64,000 nt of DNA from Hypericum androsaemum. Lineage: Eukaryota; Streptophyta; Magnoliopsida; Malpighiales; Hypericaceae. A model generated the notes under the pieces. The model saw only the letters and a program-made list of their open reading frames with translations, was not told the origin of the DNA and made no database searches. Made by a program: the position numbers and the translations under genes. This document shows, in pieces, positions 1 through 11,923 of this stretch; the stretch's first letter is position 1; each line of letters begins with the position of its first letter. Location: assembly GCA_963995505.1 (NCBI GenBank), contig OZ023190.1:4544516-4608515 (forward strand). The letters are read 5' to 3'.

Positions 1-790
1 TTTAATTAGTTTTGGTAGAAAGCGGGTATTCAGATACTACTGTACTGATTAATCAAGGTTCGAATTGGTTGAAAACTTTGAAATGTGACAAACTCTCTCA
101 AATATGTAACACCATTGCGAACTAGAGATAGTGGCACATTGAAAATTTTATAATAGACTCTCGTAACTATGACTTTGTATCTTTGATGGTTATGATTTTA
201 TCGATGAACAATTTTATGGTGAATCTTACATGAGTCACTTTCTCGAGGTCCTGGACGGGTTGTTTTTTTTTTGGTAGCCTTCGGTTGATTGTAAATAGCG
301 AGTCTGTTCGTTCTTATTTTTTGCTCTTTTTCTCTGTCCCCTCTTTCCATTGTCTTACTTTTCTGTTCCTTTAATAAAGTACTTTTACTTATTTAAAAAA
401 ATAATATTTCTATCATCGATTTTTAATAAAATTGATTTGCAGTGTGTCACGTTGATGATTTAAATAACTTGCGAATTAATTGATTACAGGGAATAACATA
501 TGGTTCTAGGTTAGACAAGTTATTGACTTGAAGAAGATTTTTGTCAGGATGGCAACCCCACACTTTAGCTTTAACGATAGTGACTCAAAATAATGAAACC
601 CTTCTCTTTTTTTAAGAAAAATAGAAAGAATTTTATATAAAAGTAGAGAGTTAATCTTTCCCTATCAATTCATTGAGGACGTGGTGAAACTACTTGTGTT
701 ACGTCTTCATGTAACGAGATAGTAAAAAATGAGGGTAATTAAAGGAAAGGGTTATATCCAGAGTTGGAAATCATATTATTCTCATAGTAT
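1..790. other. AT-rich intergenic DNA, no gene seen
   Basis: No reading frame has recognisable homology. The stretch 240-400 is T-rich, contains an AATAAA-like signal near 371 and ends in a short A run at about 395-400. It resembles the 3' end of a plant LINE such as the one at 54685-55040, but no coding trace supports this. Confidence 0.3.
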
Positions 791-798
791 ATTTTTTG

Positions 799-1267
799 CA
801 TTGTTTTCAAAAACGACCCGGAGAGCGACCCGGATTTTGGTCCGTTCTCCGGGTCAACCGGTCCGACCGGTCAAACCGGCGGTCGGACTGGTAGTTTATT
901 ATATATTTTTAATATATATTTAGTAAATAATAGGTTTAAAAATTAATATTCTTGAAATGTTGGCAAATTTATTTCATATTTAGTATAATTATCTTTGTAG
1001 ATTTAGTTTATTTTGTGTTGATTTAGAAAAATCGAGTAGAAAATCTGATTTTTTTGGGTTGGGTTGGGTGAAATCTGGTTTTTGGGTTGGTTTTTTGGTC
1101 AAACCTAACGAACCGGATTTTTCCGGGTCAAAAATCCGAGCCAACCGCCCGGTCTAACCGGAAATCTTCCGGTTCGTTAGGTAACCGGTCGAACTTGGTT
1201 TTTTGACCCAGGATTGGCTCCGTTTCGCGGTCCGACCGCCAGTCGGACCGCCGTCTCGAAAACAACG
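799..1267. mobile_element. hAT-type MITE, copy 1 of a three-copy family
   Basis: A 469-bp element with terminal inverted repeats starting CATTGTTTTCAAAAACG on the left. The right end reads inward as CGTTGTTTTCGAGACGG. It is flanked by a perfect 8-bp target duplication, ATTTTTTG, at 791-798 and 1268-1275. The 8-bp duplication and the CA...TG ends fit the hAT superfamily. The subterminal regions are rich in CCGG-containing words (gacccgg, accggtccgaccgg), while the middle is AT-rich. It has no coding capacity. Sister copies are at 30999-31463 and 48900-49357. Confidence 0.8.
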
Positions 1268-1275
1268 ATTTTTTG

Positions 1276-2892
1276 GTTAAGACCTCAATATATTATTATT
1301 ATTTAATTAAGATATGTATTTATGTTAGAAAAAAATTTACAGTTTGTATAATCAATGATTGATATTTCATTTTTTTTAAACTCATTTGAGTTAGGTCGCT
1401 TACAAATTATATTTTGATCTGAGTATCCAGTCTTATATCTCGTAAGTTGTCAGATGATTGATTTTACTTTTCACTTTGGAGCTCCAATTGATTATTTTTT
1501 GATAAGTAAAATTTTTAAATAGTGATATTTACATCCTAATAGTATAGAATTTCCTCTTGCAAAGTTGTTAGGCTGTCCTCATCAAAATTTTATTGAGGTA
1601 AAATTCAATGAAAAAAAATGTGATAGGAAAAGAGTGTAACTTAATAAAATAAACCTTTGGAATTCCATACTGATTATTTGTAACTCCAATTATTTTAGCT
1701 ACTTTTGTTCTTGCTGGTAGCGATTCTTTGTGTCTTCCCTTTGGCCTTTCCTCCTTTGTTTTTTTCTCTTTTCCTATTTGTTTCTAATAGGGTATGGTCC
1801 TGACTGGGTTCCCCGACATTCAGAATAATCTATCAATCATGCTCGTTGACGATTGAGATTTGTCTGAATTCAGCAGAAGTCCGAACAAGATCTCATTGTG
1901 AGATCCTTAACTTGTCTGGAATGGTACCAAACTAAACAATCATAGAGAAATTTTTACGTCGGAAGCAGTTCCTCTAGTTCAACGAAGTCTCTATGATCCT
2001 CTTGAAATTGAGATACTTTTGGAGAGTTCAGAGTAAATGTTCTAATGGAATGCCACCAAAAGCTGCATTTCAGATTTTATGCATTGAGATTATGTCTTAT
2101 CTTCGTGGATCTTATTTTTGAGTGTGGAAACTTACTAAGTCATGACCTAAACCTTGAGGTTGGGAATGAAGATTCGAGCATAATATAATTAAGGTGAGGT
2201 AACTTCTAAGACCTAATTTTCTAACGATTCGTGCTCAATCTTATCAATTCTTATAGTAAAGTGACCAGGGGTGCTTGACAAAAAAAAAGTGAATTGGGGT
2301 GGGACTCTCTAGGTAGCTCATGGTCAATCCGCGTGATTTGTTTGCGCGAGGCCTGATTGGTGGGGTGGCGGCTGTAGAGCGACGTCAACTTGGTCGGCGA
2401 TTCCTCGCCGAAGAGAGAGAAAGGGGAGAGAAGAGAGCAATAAAAGAGGACGCGAAAAAAAGAAAAAAATTGAGATTTTTCGGAAACTTTATAATTTTAT
2501 TTTTTGTATACGCAAGTATTATTACCCATCAAAAAGTTACGTCTAATATGCACGATTGTACTACACTAATAGTACTGTTAAGTACTAAAATCGCCTTAAA
2601 GTTACCGTCATAATTTGAAATTAGCTTGTCCGGGAAGATTTTCGATCAAATTGATCGGAGTGCATATACAATGATGAATTAATGTAGATTAATGACGATA
2701 AAATAAAAAAAACAATAACCAATGAGCTAAAATTTGTAAAATACTATCAACCATATATGTGTTTTACCCAATAAATTATCAAGTAAAAATATGTTTGAGG
2801 CTAGCTTGGCTAGACTCGTTAGGTGTTATAAAAGGTTAGGGTCTAGCGCTAGTCACCGACCTCGGATTCGGGTCGTGACATAAACCTGTAAA
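1276..2892. other. Intergenic DNA, no gene seen
   Basis: Unique-looking AT-rich sequence. A 97-codon open frame at 2320-2613 has no recognisable domain and is basic and low in complexity, so I do not call it a gene. Confidence 0.3.
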
Positions 2893-3930
2893 TTGGTAAG
2901 AAATGGAAAGAAAAGGTAAGATATTGCAAGAAAAGGAAAGAAAATACAAGATAAAGCATGAAAAGACATAAAAATGCAAGAAAATGAAATAAAAGGCATG
3001 AAAAGGTAAAATAAGGTAAGAAAAGACAAGATAAGGAATAAAAAGGCAAGAAAATGCAAGATATGGAAAGAAACGGTAAAAAATGCATGAAAAGGCAAGA
3101 AAAATCAAGAAAGGGCAAGATAAGGCAAGAAAAGGCAAGAAAAAGGCAAGAAAATGCAAAAAAAGGAAAGATAAGGCAAGAAAATGTAAGAAAAAGGCAA
3201 GAAAAGGCATGAAAAGATAAAAAATGGCAAGAAAAGGCAAGATAAGGCAAAAAAAGGTAAGAAAAGGAAAGAAAAGGAATGATGAGGCAAGAAAAGGCAA
3301 GATAAGGCAAGGAAAGGAAAGAAAAGGCAAGAAAAAGGTAAGATAAGGCAAGAAAATGAAAGAAAATGCAAGGAAAATGTAAGAAAATGCAAGAAAAATA
3401 CAAGAAAAGGCAAGATAAGGTAAGAAAATGCATGAAAAGGTAAGAAAATGTAAGAAAAGACAAGATAAGGTAAGAAAAGACAAGGAAAAGGCAAGAAAAT
3501 GCATAAAAAGGAAAGATAAGGCAAGAACATGCAAGGAAAAGGCATGAAAGGATAAGAAAATGCAAGAAAAGACAAGATAAGTCAAGAAAAGGAAAGAAAA
3601 GGCAAGATAAGGCAAAATAAAGCATGAATAGGCATGAAAAGGCAAGAAAAGGATAGAAAATGCATGAAATGGCAAGAAAATGCAAGAAAATGCAAGAAAA
3701 GGCAAGAAAGGGCAAGATAAGGCAAGAAAAGGTAAGAAATTGAAAGAAATGGAAAGATGAGGCAAGATAAGGCAAGAAAAGGGAAAGAAAGACAAGAAAA
3801 TGAAAGATGAGGTAAGGAAAAGCAAGAAAAGGTAAGGAAAGGCAAGGAAAAGGCATGAAATAGTAAGAAAAGGCAAGAAAATGTAAGAAAATACAAGATA
3901 ATCCAATAAAAGGCAAGAAAATGAAAGAAA
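2893..3930. repeat. Polypurine minisatellite, ~10-bp unit, about 100 copies
   Basis: About 1.04 kb of imperfect tandem repeats of a 10-bp unit close to AAGAAAAGGC, with variants GATAAGGCAA and GAAAATGCAA. The plus strand is almost all purine apart from the C of GCA and scattered T. Runs of A recur at about one helical turn, so the DNA may be intrinsically bent. Because the unit lacks minus-strand stop codons, long overlapping minus-strand frames (409, 355 and 156 codons) stay open in all three phases. They would encode repetitive F/L/P/S/C-rich peptides with a 10-residue period. I regard these frames as a by-product of the repeat rather than as genes. Confidence 0.9.
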
Positions 3931-4860
3931 TATTTTTTGGTCGGTCGATTGGTTATAAGAAATGAGGGGAACAGTATTAGAAAAAAGTATTATATGGAAG
4001 TGTTTATGCGTGGGTTGATGATGGTGGCGGGTAGGAGGTTGTCCACTCTGCGTCGGTGGTGACAACTTACGCGCGGCATCTTCTATCCGTCTTTTTATTC
4101 TTTTCGGCCCTGTTTGGCGAAACAGATTAAAAATAGATAACAGAAAATAGATAGCAGATAGTAGATAGCAGATTGAAGAATGTGTTTGGTAAAATCAACT
4201 ATCAAATAGCAGATTCAAATTAATAGATTATATATTTTGGTTAAATATTATTATTAATTTTTAAATTAAGTTCAAATAAACCTGAAAATTTTCCTATTCT
4301 CTCGATTGATACATTTGGACCATTGGATGATGTTGGCCTGCGAGTAGGTGGATCTTAATTGGAAGATACAGATGTTTGGAAAGTGCACTGGATGTGGTCC
4401 CTTTCTATTTTCTTGAATAGAGGCTGTGTGGTCCTCGGCATTGTACCAAAGAGCTGACCCATCTCAATAAGTGGTTTGAAAAAAATCAATTTGGTCATGG
4501 CAGCATCCATGATAAAAAAAAATTGAAATTCTATTATTAAGAGTCGAGTATTTTAGAAGACGTCTTTCCCAATTTTCATTGGTTTAGCATCCACGATACC
4601 CTGATAGGTCTCAAGAGAAGCAATTATTCAACTCTTTCAAATCACCGGCGCTATGTTGAATTCCAAATGTCTTATGTCTAACTGGACAACCAAAGCGGAC
4701 AACCAAAACGACAGATATCTTTTAGAAATCAATTAACCGCATTAAGAGATGGGCCTCCGAGTTTTGGTTTAATGGACCAATTATATATTAATAATATGCT
4801 ATGATACCAAGCTTAAGTTATTGAGGTTAGCGGAAATCACATATCAAGTATAAATTTTTT
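3931..4860. other. Intergenic DNA with a possible hAT-like end
   Basis: No gene seen. At about 4109 the sequence GGCCCTGTTTGGCG is followed by repeated AGATAGCAGATA words, a composition seen at the ends of some plant hAT MITEs. No matching inverted end was found, so this may be a single broken end. Confidence 0.25.
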
Positions 4861-5516
4861 CACGACAAACTATTCTTTAGTCTCTGGTCTATGTCATAAT
4901 TACGGGTAGGGTCCTTGCTATTTTAAAAATTATTTTTTGTCCTCACTTTTTGTTTAAATATTAGTATCGGGTCCCTGGCTAACTTCATTACTCATTTTTT
5001 TATTTTTTTGTCATGTGAAATGACTTTCGCTGAGGAGGATGAAGGAAAACCGTCGCCGTCGTCGAGGGAGGGAGACTGTCACAGTTGTTTTTGGGTTCCT
5101 GATTCAACGGGAGATGATGAATGTTTACTATCTGTGCTTCTATTTTTTGTTTAATTGTTATTTCATTTAATTATAGTTGGGTTTGGTTGGATTCATTTGA
5201 ACTGTTGGGTTTGATTGTGCCATATTGTTAATTTGTTTAGAGGATGAAGATGAAGGTTTTGTTGTTGAAATCTCTACTGTAAATTAATTGAGAAATGGAG
5301 GAGATAATGGTGTCCTCGGGAAGAAGAAAGGGGAATAATTTTGAGAGTATAAATGTCATTTCACATGACAAAAAATTGAAAAAATGAGTATTGGTGTCAG
5401 ATAGGGACCCGAGACAAACATTTAAACAAAAAACGAGGACGGCAAAATAATTTTTTAAATAACAGAGATCCTAACTGTAATTACAAAATAGACTAGAGAC
5501 CTCAAGATAATTTGCA
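4861..5516. mobile_element. MULE-like element with ~160-bp terminal inverted repeats
   Basis: The sequence at 4861-5024 is repeated in inverted, diverged form at 5355-5516. Matching words include the GTCTCTGGTCTA / TAGACTAGAGAC pair and TCATGTGAAATGAC against GTCATTTCACATGA. Long TIRs around a short non-coding middle are typical of Mutator-like elements. The flanks show only an imperfect A/T-rich match (ATTTTTTCA against ATTTTTCA), so the target duplication is not secure. The 330-bp interior has a GC-richer patch near 5030-5090 that could be captured host DNA, but I cannot assign it. Confidence 0.65.
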
Positions 5517-6478
5517 CATTTTTCAATATCATTTCATCAAAAAATTTAAAATTACAAGATAATTATGTGTCAAATTGCCAAATCATCACTAACAGGAATT
5601 GCTCTAAGTAATAACAGACTTACATTCACGTATTGAAGTCTTGGTTGAAGCTTTACAAATGTAGAGACACCATCATATGGGCTTCTCAAATCATCCCGTT
5701 TGCTTCAATCAATGACTGAGACAATAGAAGAAGCGGAAGACAAAATAAGTTGATTTGATTATAATGAGATCTACATAATGTCTAAATTAATCAGTGCGTA
5801 CTTGATTCCTCTCCTCAACGAACCGACAATTACTTCAAGTCGTTATCCACTAATTGCATGGTTTTGTCACTCGGACCACTCCCTCGCCACCGGTCGAGAC
5901 GATGTCGTATTGTTTGATTGTGTAATTGGATTGGCCTTCACGTCTCAAAATTGGGCCCACCTACGAATGGGGCTTGTGTTTCGATTCTAGGCTTCGGCCT
6001 CGGGAATGAGAAGAAAACCCTAATCTCAGGAAACTTACCTATTCAACTGGAACTAAGAAAGGATGCTCCAAGCACGCCTTAGATTACCCACATCAGCAGC
6101 CCATCCAATCCAGGTCACGGAATAAATTATTAATTTCTCTCTCTTCCATACCTAATTCTTACCCAATCCAATCCACTTACATATTTTCTACCCACATCAG
6201 CAACCTAGTTCACGGAATAAATTATTAATTTCTCTCTCATCCACATATTATCTACTCTGATTTATTTAGATTAAAATTATATATTACGAAAATAATTATG
6301 TTTTCAATAACACGATTAAATATTGTGATTAAGTCATAAAATTACAAAAGCAAAAATTGGAATACTAAATTAGATAAAAATAATTTAAGGTACAAATGAT
6401 AAATTACGAATATGAAGTTTTCATATTATAAATACAGGAATTTCAAATTACATGATTAATTATCATTTCCAAACTTTT
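5517..6478. other. Intergenic DNA with a short local duplication
   Basis: No gene seen. The words CCCACATCAGCA and CACGGAATAAATTATTAATT occur at 6089-6150 and again at 6189-6242, a ~100-bp direct duplication that contributes nothing coding. An open frame at 5778-5990 has no recognisable homology. Confidence 0.3.
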
Positions 6479-7160
6479 GCCACAACTTTTTATTCCGGAG
6501 TCCAATTGAGTTGATTCAAGTTGCTTTATGAAGGTGGGACATATATCTATAATTTTTTAGTTCATGACTTCTCCAAATTCGAAGTATAAGAATGTCAAAA
6601 ATATATTTGAAGTCAATAGTCGAGCGAGGTACGAGTATGAATTTCGATTTGGGAGCCACAACTTCTTATTCCGGAGTCTAATTGAGTTGATTCAAGTTGC
6701 TTTGTGAAGGTGGAACATATATCTATAACTTTTTAGTTTATAACTTCTCCAAATTCGAAGTATAAGAACGTCAAAAATATATTTGAAGTCAATAGTCGAG
6801 CGAGTTATGAGTACGAGTTTCGATTTGGGAGCCACAACTTTTTATTCCGTAGACCAATTGAGTTGATTTAAGTTGCTTTGTGAAGGTGGGACATATATCT
6901 ATAACTTTTTAGTTTATAACTTCTCCAAATTCGAAGTATAAGAACGTCAAAAATATATTTGAAGTCAATAGTCGAGCGAGTTATGAGTACGAGTTTCGAT
7001 TTGGGAGCCACAACTTTTTATTCCGTAATCCAATTGAGTTGATTTAAGTTGCATTGTGAAGGTGGAACATATATCTACAACTTTTTAGTTTATGACTTCT
7101 CCAAATTCGAAGTACAAGAATGTCAAAAATATATTTGAAATTAATATTCGAACGATTTAG
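6479..7160. repeat. 176-bp tandem repeat, about 3.9 copies
   Basis: The word ATTCCG recurs at 6492, 6668, 6844 and 7020, exactly 176 bp apart, within units that are otherwise very similar (CAATTGAGTTGATT, GTGAAGGTGG, CTTCTCCAAATTCGAAGTA, TATTTGAAGTCAATAGTCGAGCG). The last copy decays after about 7140. The unit length is close to that of nucleosome-sized plant satellites, but this is a very short array in gene-bearing DNA. No open frame is conserved between the units. Confidence 0.9.
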
Positions 7161-7955
7161 TTATGTCAAAAATTAGAATACAAATTGTGAATCAAAATAT
7201 GTCAATATTGGGCTCTATTTTTTATAGATATTAAAAAAAAGAATTTTAATTTTGTTAAAGTTAACTTCAATTTTTATAACTACAAAAATCTTATCCGAAT
7301 AAATCTATTTTTACGAATAATATTATGCCAAGTGAAAATAACTAGATAGTTAGATTATTGAAAAAAAAGGGCCCCCAATCCGCTCGGGAGCGGGATTGGC
7401 TGGCCAATCCGCTCGGCCGAGCGGGATTGGCTTTTAATTTGTTTTTTTTAATAATAAAATATTCACCCGATCGCTCGGATGAATGACTGCTGTACGTAGT
7501 CTTAGGGATGACCGGATATAACAGTCTTTTTTAAATATAATAATAATAAATTAATTGATGACAGCGAGGAATTGATAGTATAATTTTGTTAAATTAGGAG
7601 AGTTTTTAATCGATTATCAAAAGATATAGATGAGAGATGAATATACCGAATACTAAAGACCCGGTAATAATTATCCTTTAAAAATAACATAACAATCTGT
7701 ATGATCGCTCCTAAAAAGTTCAGAAAGGGGGAAACAAAATCGTAGGAGCTAAAACACTTACCCTATGTGCTCGTCGGCTCGACCGCTGCCGACGTCACCT
7801 CGCTCTCGCCCTCTAAACCAATTATGAGAGGAAAACGGCCAGGAACAGGGAAACAAAATCTTAGTTAGAATAGCACCCTAATGGATCTCAATAAGAATAA
7901 ATAAAGTAGAAAAATCTCAAAGGTCACTCAGACCTGACCGTAGGAAATTTTCCCG
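7161..7955. other. Intergenic DNA with a GC-rich hairpin
   Basis: AT-rich sequence with no gene. At 7375-7430 two near-palindromic blocks built from CCAATCCGCTCGG and CGAGCGGGATTGG lie back to back and could fold into strong hairpins. This could be the end of a small element, but no partner end or target duplication was seen. Confidence 0.3.
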
Positions 7956-8951
7956 ACTTTAGGTAAACTCTGTGTTATTAGAAATAGATATTTTGTATAA
8001 TGTATTTTAAAAATATCCAAAAAAATATTTTGTGTTTATCTCCCGCAACCATTTGTTAAATGACACAACTTTCCGGCAATGACGTGGATAATGCATGTTC
8101 CACATCATTTTTAAGTTGCCGATTGGGATTCATAAAGTAAAAAATAAAAAATATATTTCAGACTCTATTTTATTTATGAAACAAATGTCAAATCTCTCAT
8201 CCCTAATTTTTTCTCGTAATCTCGAATTCTATCTAAACATTTCTTCTCAAACCGGTTGAAATTCGGAATTTCCATCCTAGTCATCCTCTTGCTCTTCATT
8301 GGATTGGCGGAAACAACGAATCTAGATATGGACAAGGGGCTGTGTACTGAGTCGCCGTCTTCCATTGTTGAAGTTTGGTCGAGTTGTTCGCTAAGTTACC
8401 ATTTTTCATTGTTGAAGCATGGTTGAATTGTCCACTGGGTTACCTTTTCAGTTGTTGTTGGCTTGTTGCTTGCTTGAGTTAAGGAGCACGTTGTGGTTTG
8501 GGGTTGGCGGTGGAGGCTTGTAATTCCAGAGATTTGTATTAGAGAAGGATTTGGAGTTAATTTCTTCTGAGTTTTAGAATTCTGGATTGACTAGGGTTTC
8601 TCAATTTTTTTAATTTGGGAGGATTTCTGGACATGGATCTATCTCTCTTCTCATTTTAGGACTCGGGCATTTTGTTTTTTATCCTTTGATAAAGATTTTT
8701 TACACGTTATTTCTCTCTCTTTTAATCTAAATGATAAAATTGAAAAAAAATTGCTTCCACGGTGAACGTCAACTTATCCACGTCTGATTCAACATGGCCA
8801 CGTCATCACCATGTTGATGACATATCACCTCTGGTTGCCGAAAATTTGTAAATGGTTGTTGGAGATAAACACAAGGTACTCTTTTGGGTGTTTTCAAAAT
8901 AGAGGGTACAAAGTATCTATTTCTAATTACACAAGGTACTAAAGTATTTTT
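7956..8951. mobile_element. MULE-like element with ~110-bp TIRs
   Basis: The left end at 7956-8070 (TATTAGAAATAGATA, AAAATATCCAAAAAAATA, TTGTGTTTATCTCC) matches in inverted orientation the right end at about 8840-8951. The interior has no recognisable coding sequence. A 63-codon minus-strand frame at 8174-8365 is unassigned. The same TIR family flanks 19640-20070. No exact target duplication was found, so the edges are approximate. Confidence 0.6.
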
Positions 8952-9429
8952 AATCCTAAAGTTTAATCTTTATATATTTTTGTAAATTTTGTGGTTTTTT
9001 TAAGTCCCAATTTTTTTTTTGTTCTCGATTTCAATGATGAATTAATGTTGAACCAAAACGCCAACCGATATGTGGGCCCAGGCATAGCAACTTTCCCTTT
9101 ACAAAATGGTCATCTTCGAGTATAAATTAGTATAGTTAATGGTTAAAATTTATTTTATTTTTCAATTTGTGGTGAGCCTAAATGGTTCAATTTGTCTCTC
9201 ATGGACTTTATTAAAAAATTAAGAGAAAATTATATCTAAAACTCTGTTGTTTGGTGAAATAGATGCTAAAAATCTTGTAATTTATTTTTTGATTTTTTAG
9301 TCCCTCTAGTTTGGTTTTATTATACTATACAGTTACTCGCCGATGACATTTCTATTTTTTTCTTATTTTATATTTAAAATTACTGTTATATCCTTGCTCC
9401 AGACAAACAAAAAAATTAAGGATCAAAGA

Positions 9430-10350
9430 TACTTTGGTACCATGTATTATTGAAAATCTATACTTAGAATCCTCTATTATAGAAATACCCACAAAAGACC
9501 ATGGGTTTCTAAAAATACTAAAAAAATTATAATGAAAAGTCCATAGTACCACTCTTTCTCTTTCCCCTCTCTCCACCCTAAGGCCTAAACTCATCTTTCC
9601 CTGACATCAACCTAGGCACTCTTCTCTCCTTCCTGCGCGTGGAAATATATAATTTGAGGAATTGGAGGAGGAGCACTTGGGGGAGGAAGATGAAGACGAG
9701 GCGGACGAGGAGGGGTTCCTGAGGGATCTGCCGCCGACAAGGATGCTGCGGAGGACTCCACCCTTAGTCCAGTACTGGCGGCAGGACTTGCATTAGTGGC
9801 GGGACTTGCGGAGGGCTCCACCCTTTTTCGGGGAACTGTAACATCCCTCATAAAGAAACCATCCCTAGGGGCCTCACTCCACTGCCGCCCGGCTGCTGCG
9901 GCGGCTGGTTCAGTAGCTGGAATATAGTCAATGACGTCAGATCCTGCATCGATCCTCTTGGTGCAGAGGCTGGATTTTTTATTTTGGAAGTTGTCCAATA
10001 TCCAAAAACTCACTAGGTCGAGTTTGAAAGTCAGATTTTTGAGCCATAGTCAACAAATGGAGAGGTAAAGATTGGGACTTTAGTAGCAGAAGATGGGACC
10101 CGGGTTTCATGAAGAGAGGCGTAGGAGATTGAATTCCGGTGCAAAAGTGACACCATTGATGACCTTCTCTCTAGAGAGAGAAAAACAGAAAAGATTAGTT
10201 TAGGGTGTGGGGTGGAGAGAGGGGTATTATGAACTTTTCATTATAATTTTTTTTTTGTATTTTTATAAATTCAGGGTCCTTTGTAGGTATTTCTATAATA
10301 GAGGATCATAAGTGTCTATTTTCAATAATACAAGATAGCTAACTGTCTTT
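9430..10350. mobile_element. Inner MULE-like element with ~155-bp TIRs
   Basis: The sequence at 9430-9590 recurs inverted at 10196-10350; matching words are TATTATTGAAAATCTATAC, CCTCTATTATAGAAATACC and TCCACCCTAA. Between the TIRs lies a GC-richer segment with a 133-codon minus-strand open frame at 9612-10013. That frame is rich in Ala, Pro and Ser and ends in a Pro-rich tail. It reads like captured host coding sequence, but I do not recognise the source gene. No transposase is present. Confidence 0.6.
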
Positions 10351-11013
10351 TACCAAAAAATATTAAATCCCTCCTGTCCCGACGACCTCTTCTCCGGCAG
10401 CTAGTTCCGGCAACCTCGAGCCCGGACCTCCCTCCTCGTCTGCCACTTTCCCGTCATCTCCTTCAAATCAAACAGAATCTCCATCAAAAAATTATGGAAA
10501 AACTTCACTTTAGTACCCTGTAGTATGGCCGGTTTTTACTTACAATCCTGTGGTAAAAAACTTCTTAAACGAATCCCTGAGGTTTCAAAAGGACCTCACG
10601 GTCAGCCTCCCCCTGCCCGAAATCAAAACTACGTCGTTTAACTCGCATGTGGCATGCTAGCTCGAGAAAAAATAGACCTAGTGTTGCTGAGTTGTCGTGA
10701 TCAAAATTACTAAAACAATCCCACACTAATTTACATTTTTCCCAAAACAATCCCCCTTCCCCTCCATCTCTCTCCTCCCTCCTGCTACTCTCTCCTTTCT
10801 TTTTTCTCTTTCCCTTTTCCTCTTCCTCACCTTTCTCCCTCCATCGTTGTTCTCTCAAATCCTCTAAACCCCAAAAAATAACAATTAAATTATCACAATC
10901 GAAACAAAATCCCACAATAACCATCTCCTTAAGCTGAACAAGATCAAAACTTTATTAAATTTCTTAAGTGTTGGTTCAAATTGGAATAATTAAATCAAAG
11001 GAAAAGGAGCGAC

Positions 11014-11166
11014 CTTGGAGTCGGAGGAGCGGAGCTCGTCGCGGATAAGATCTTCGATGGCGATGTGGGGGACGCTGAGGAGGATGAAGAGGAGGCAGGC
11101 GTGGGTGCCCTTTTCGACGCCGGGGCAGCCCAGGAACACCCACTGCAGTTCCTGTCCGTCTCCTAC
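11014..11166 (-). pseudogene. Captured adenylate kinase exon, decayed
   Basis: A 51-codon frame resembles the nucleotide-binding start of plant organellar adenylate kinases: QWVFLGCPGV followed by a damaged KGT and VPHIA. The family P-loop GCPGVGKGT reads GCPGVEKGT here, so the glycine before the lysine is replaced by Glu. The following ATGDLVR-type AMP-site segment reads AIEDLIR. The exon keeps an acceptor (CCCACAG) on its upstream side and a GT donor after AAG at its downstream side, so it looks like one intact exon lifted with its splice sites. No other adenylate-kinase exon was found nearby. It sits inside MULE-type sequence, which suggests Pack-MULE capture followed by decay. Confidence 0.7.
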
Positions 11167-11923
11167 CTGTGGGTTAACGATTCGGGTTGAGACCTCTTTT
11201 CGCTGCTTCTTTCCTTGATTCTATGAGTTTTATGTTTATTTGGCGATGGATTTTTTCCTCCACAACAGTGGAGCGGCCGAGGAGAGTGGAAGAAAAAGGG
11301 CTAGGGAAGAAGGGCCGAGGAGAATGGAAGAAGAAGGTAGCACATGACATCGATTGTTAACAGAGAGAGATCGGTTCGTGACCTGGCCAGGAGTCGACGA
11401 GGGCGACGACGAACTCGAGGCCCTCGTTGGGAGAAGGGAGAGAGGGGAATCGTCTACTCCTCCGCTGGCTTCCGGGTACCGGCCGTCGCTTCTCGTTGAG
11501 GTCGAGCTCCTCGTGGGAGAAGAAGAGATAAAAAAACGGCCTTGGTGTTTTCCGAGGCGGTGAAACCTTTTGTTTCATGTCTTCGGTATGCTTGTCGGAG
11601 AAGAAGAGTTAACTTATTAGTTTATTAATTTTTTATTTTTCTAAAGGTTTATGAGTCATTTATTTTTAAAAAAATTTATTGCTAGTCAGCAAGAAATGAA
11701 ACAAAACTAGAAGGACAACAAAATTAGAAAATAAACTACAGAGTTCATAGCGTCTATTTTACCAAAAATTATAATTTTATATGTAATTTGCCCAAATATC
11801 GATTCTTACAACTTCCACGACCGATGGGGTGACAACTAGCTTTGCTATGTTGGGGATATCATTATTTTGCTATGTTGGGGATATCATTATTGCTGAAACC
11901 TGATGCTTACATGGTATTTGCCG

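Larger units (their letters stand above)
9223..11792. mobile_element. Outer MULE-like element containing nested elements
   Basis: The left end (9223 to about 9345) and the right end (about 11680-11792) are diverged inverted copies: GTGAAATAGATGCTA on the left against TAGCGTCTATTTTACC on the right, followed by matching T-rich text. The 2.6-kb interior holds a second TIR element (9430-10350), a lone MULE-type end near 10500 (TTTAGTACCCTGTAGTATGG, similar to the Pack-MULE end at 55595) and a dead adenylate-kinase exon. The target duplication is unclear, so the outer limits and the single-element interpretation are tentative. Confidence 0.45.

Noticed and set aside
2320..2613. 97-codon plus-strand frame
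   Set aside because: No domain, no homologue recognised and no gene structure around it.
2836..4065. 409-codon minus-strand open frame
   Set aside because: It lies almost entirely in the polypurine 10-bp array. Two other phases are also open, and the product is a low-complexity F/L/P/S/C repeat with no recognisable domain.
5778..5990. 70-codon plus-strand frame
   Set aside because: Short, no homology, and no supporting promoter or splice structure.
9612..10013. 133-codon minus-strand frame as a host gene
   Set aside because: It sits between inverted ends of a MULE-like element and has no recognised family; recorded only as likely captured sequence.
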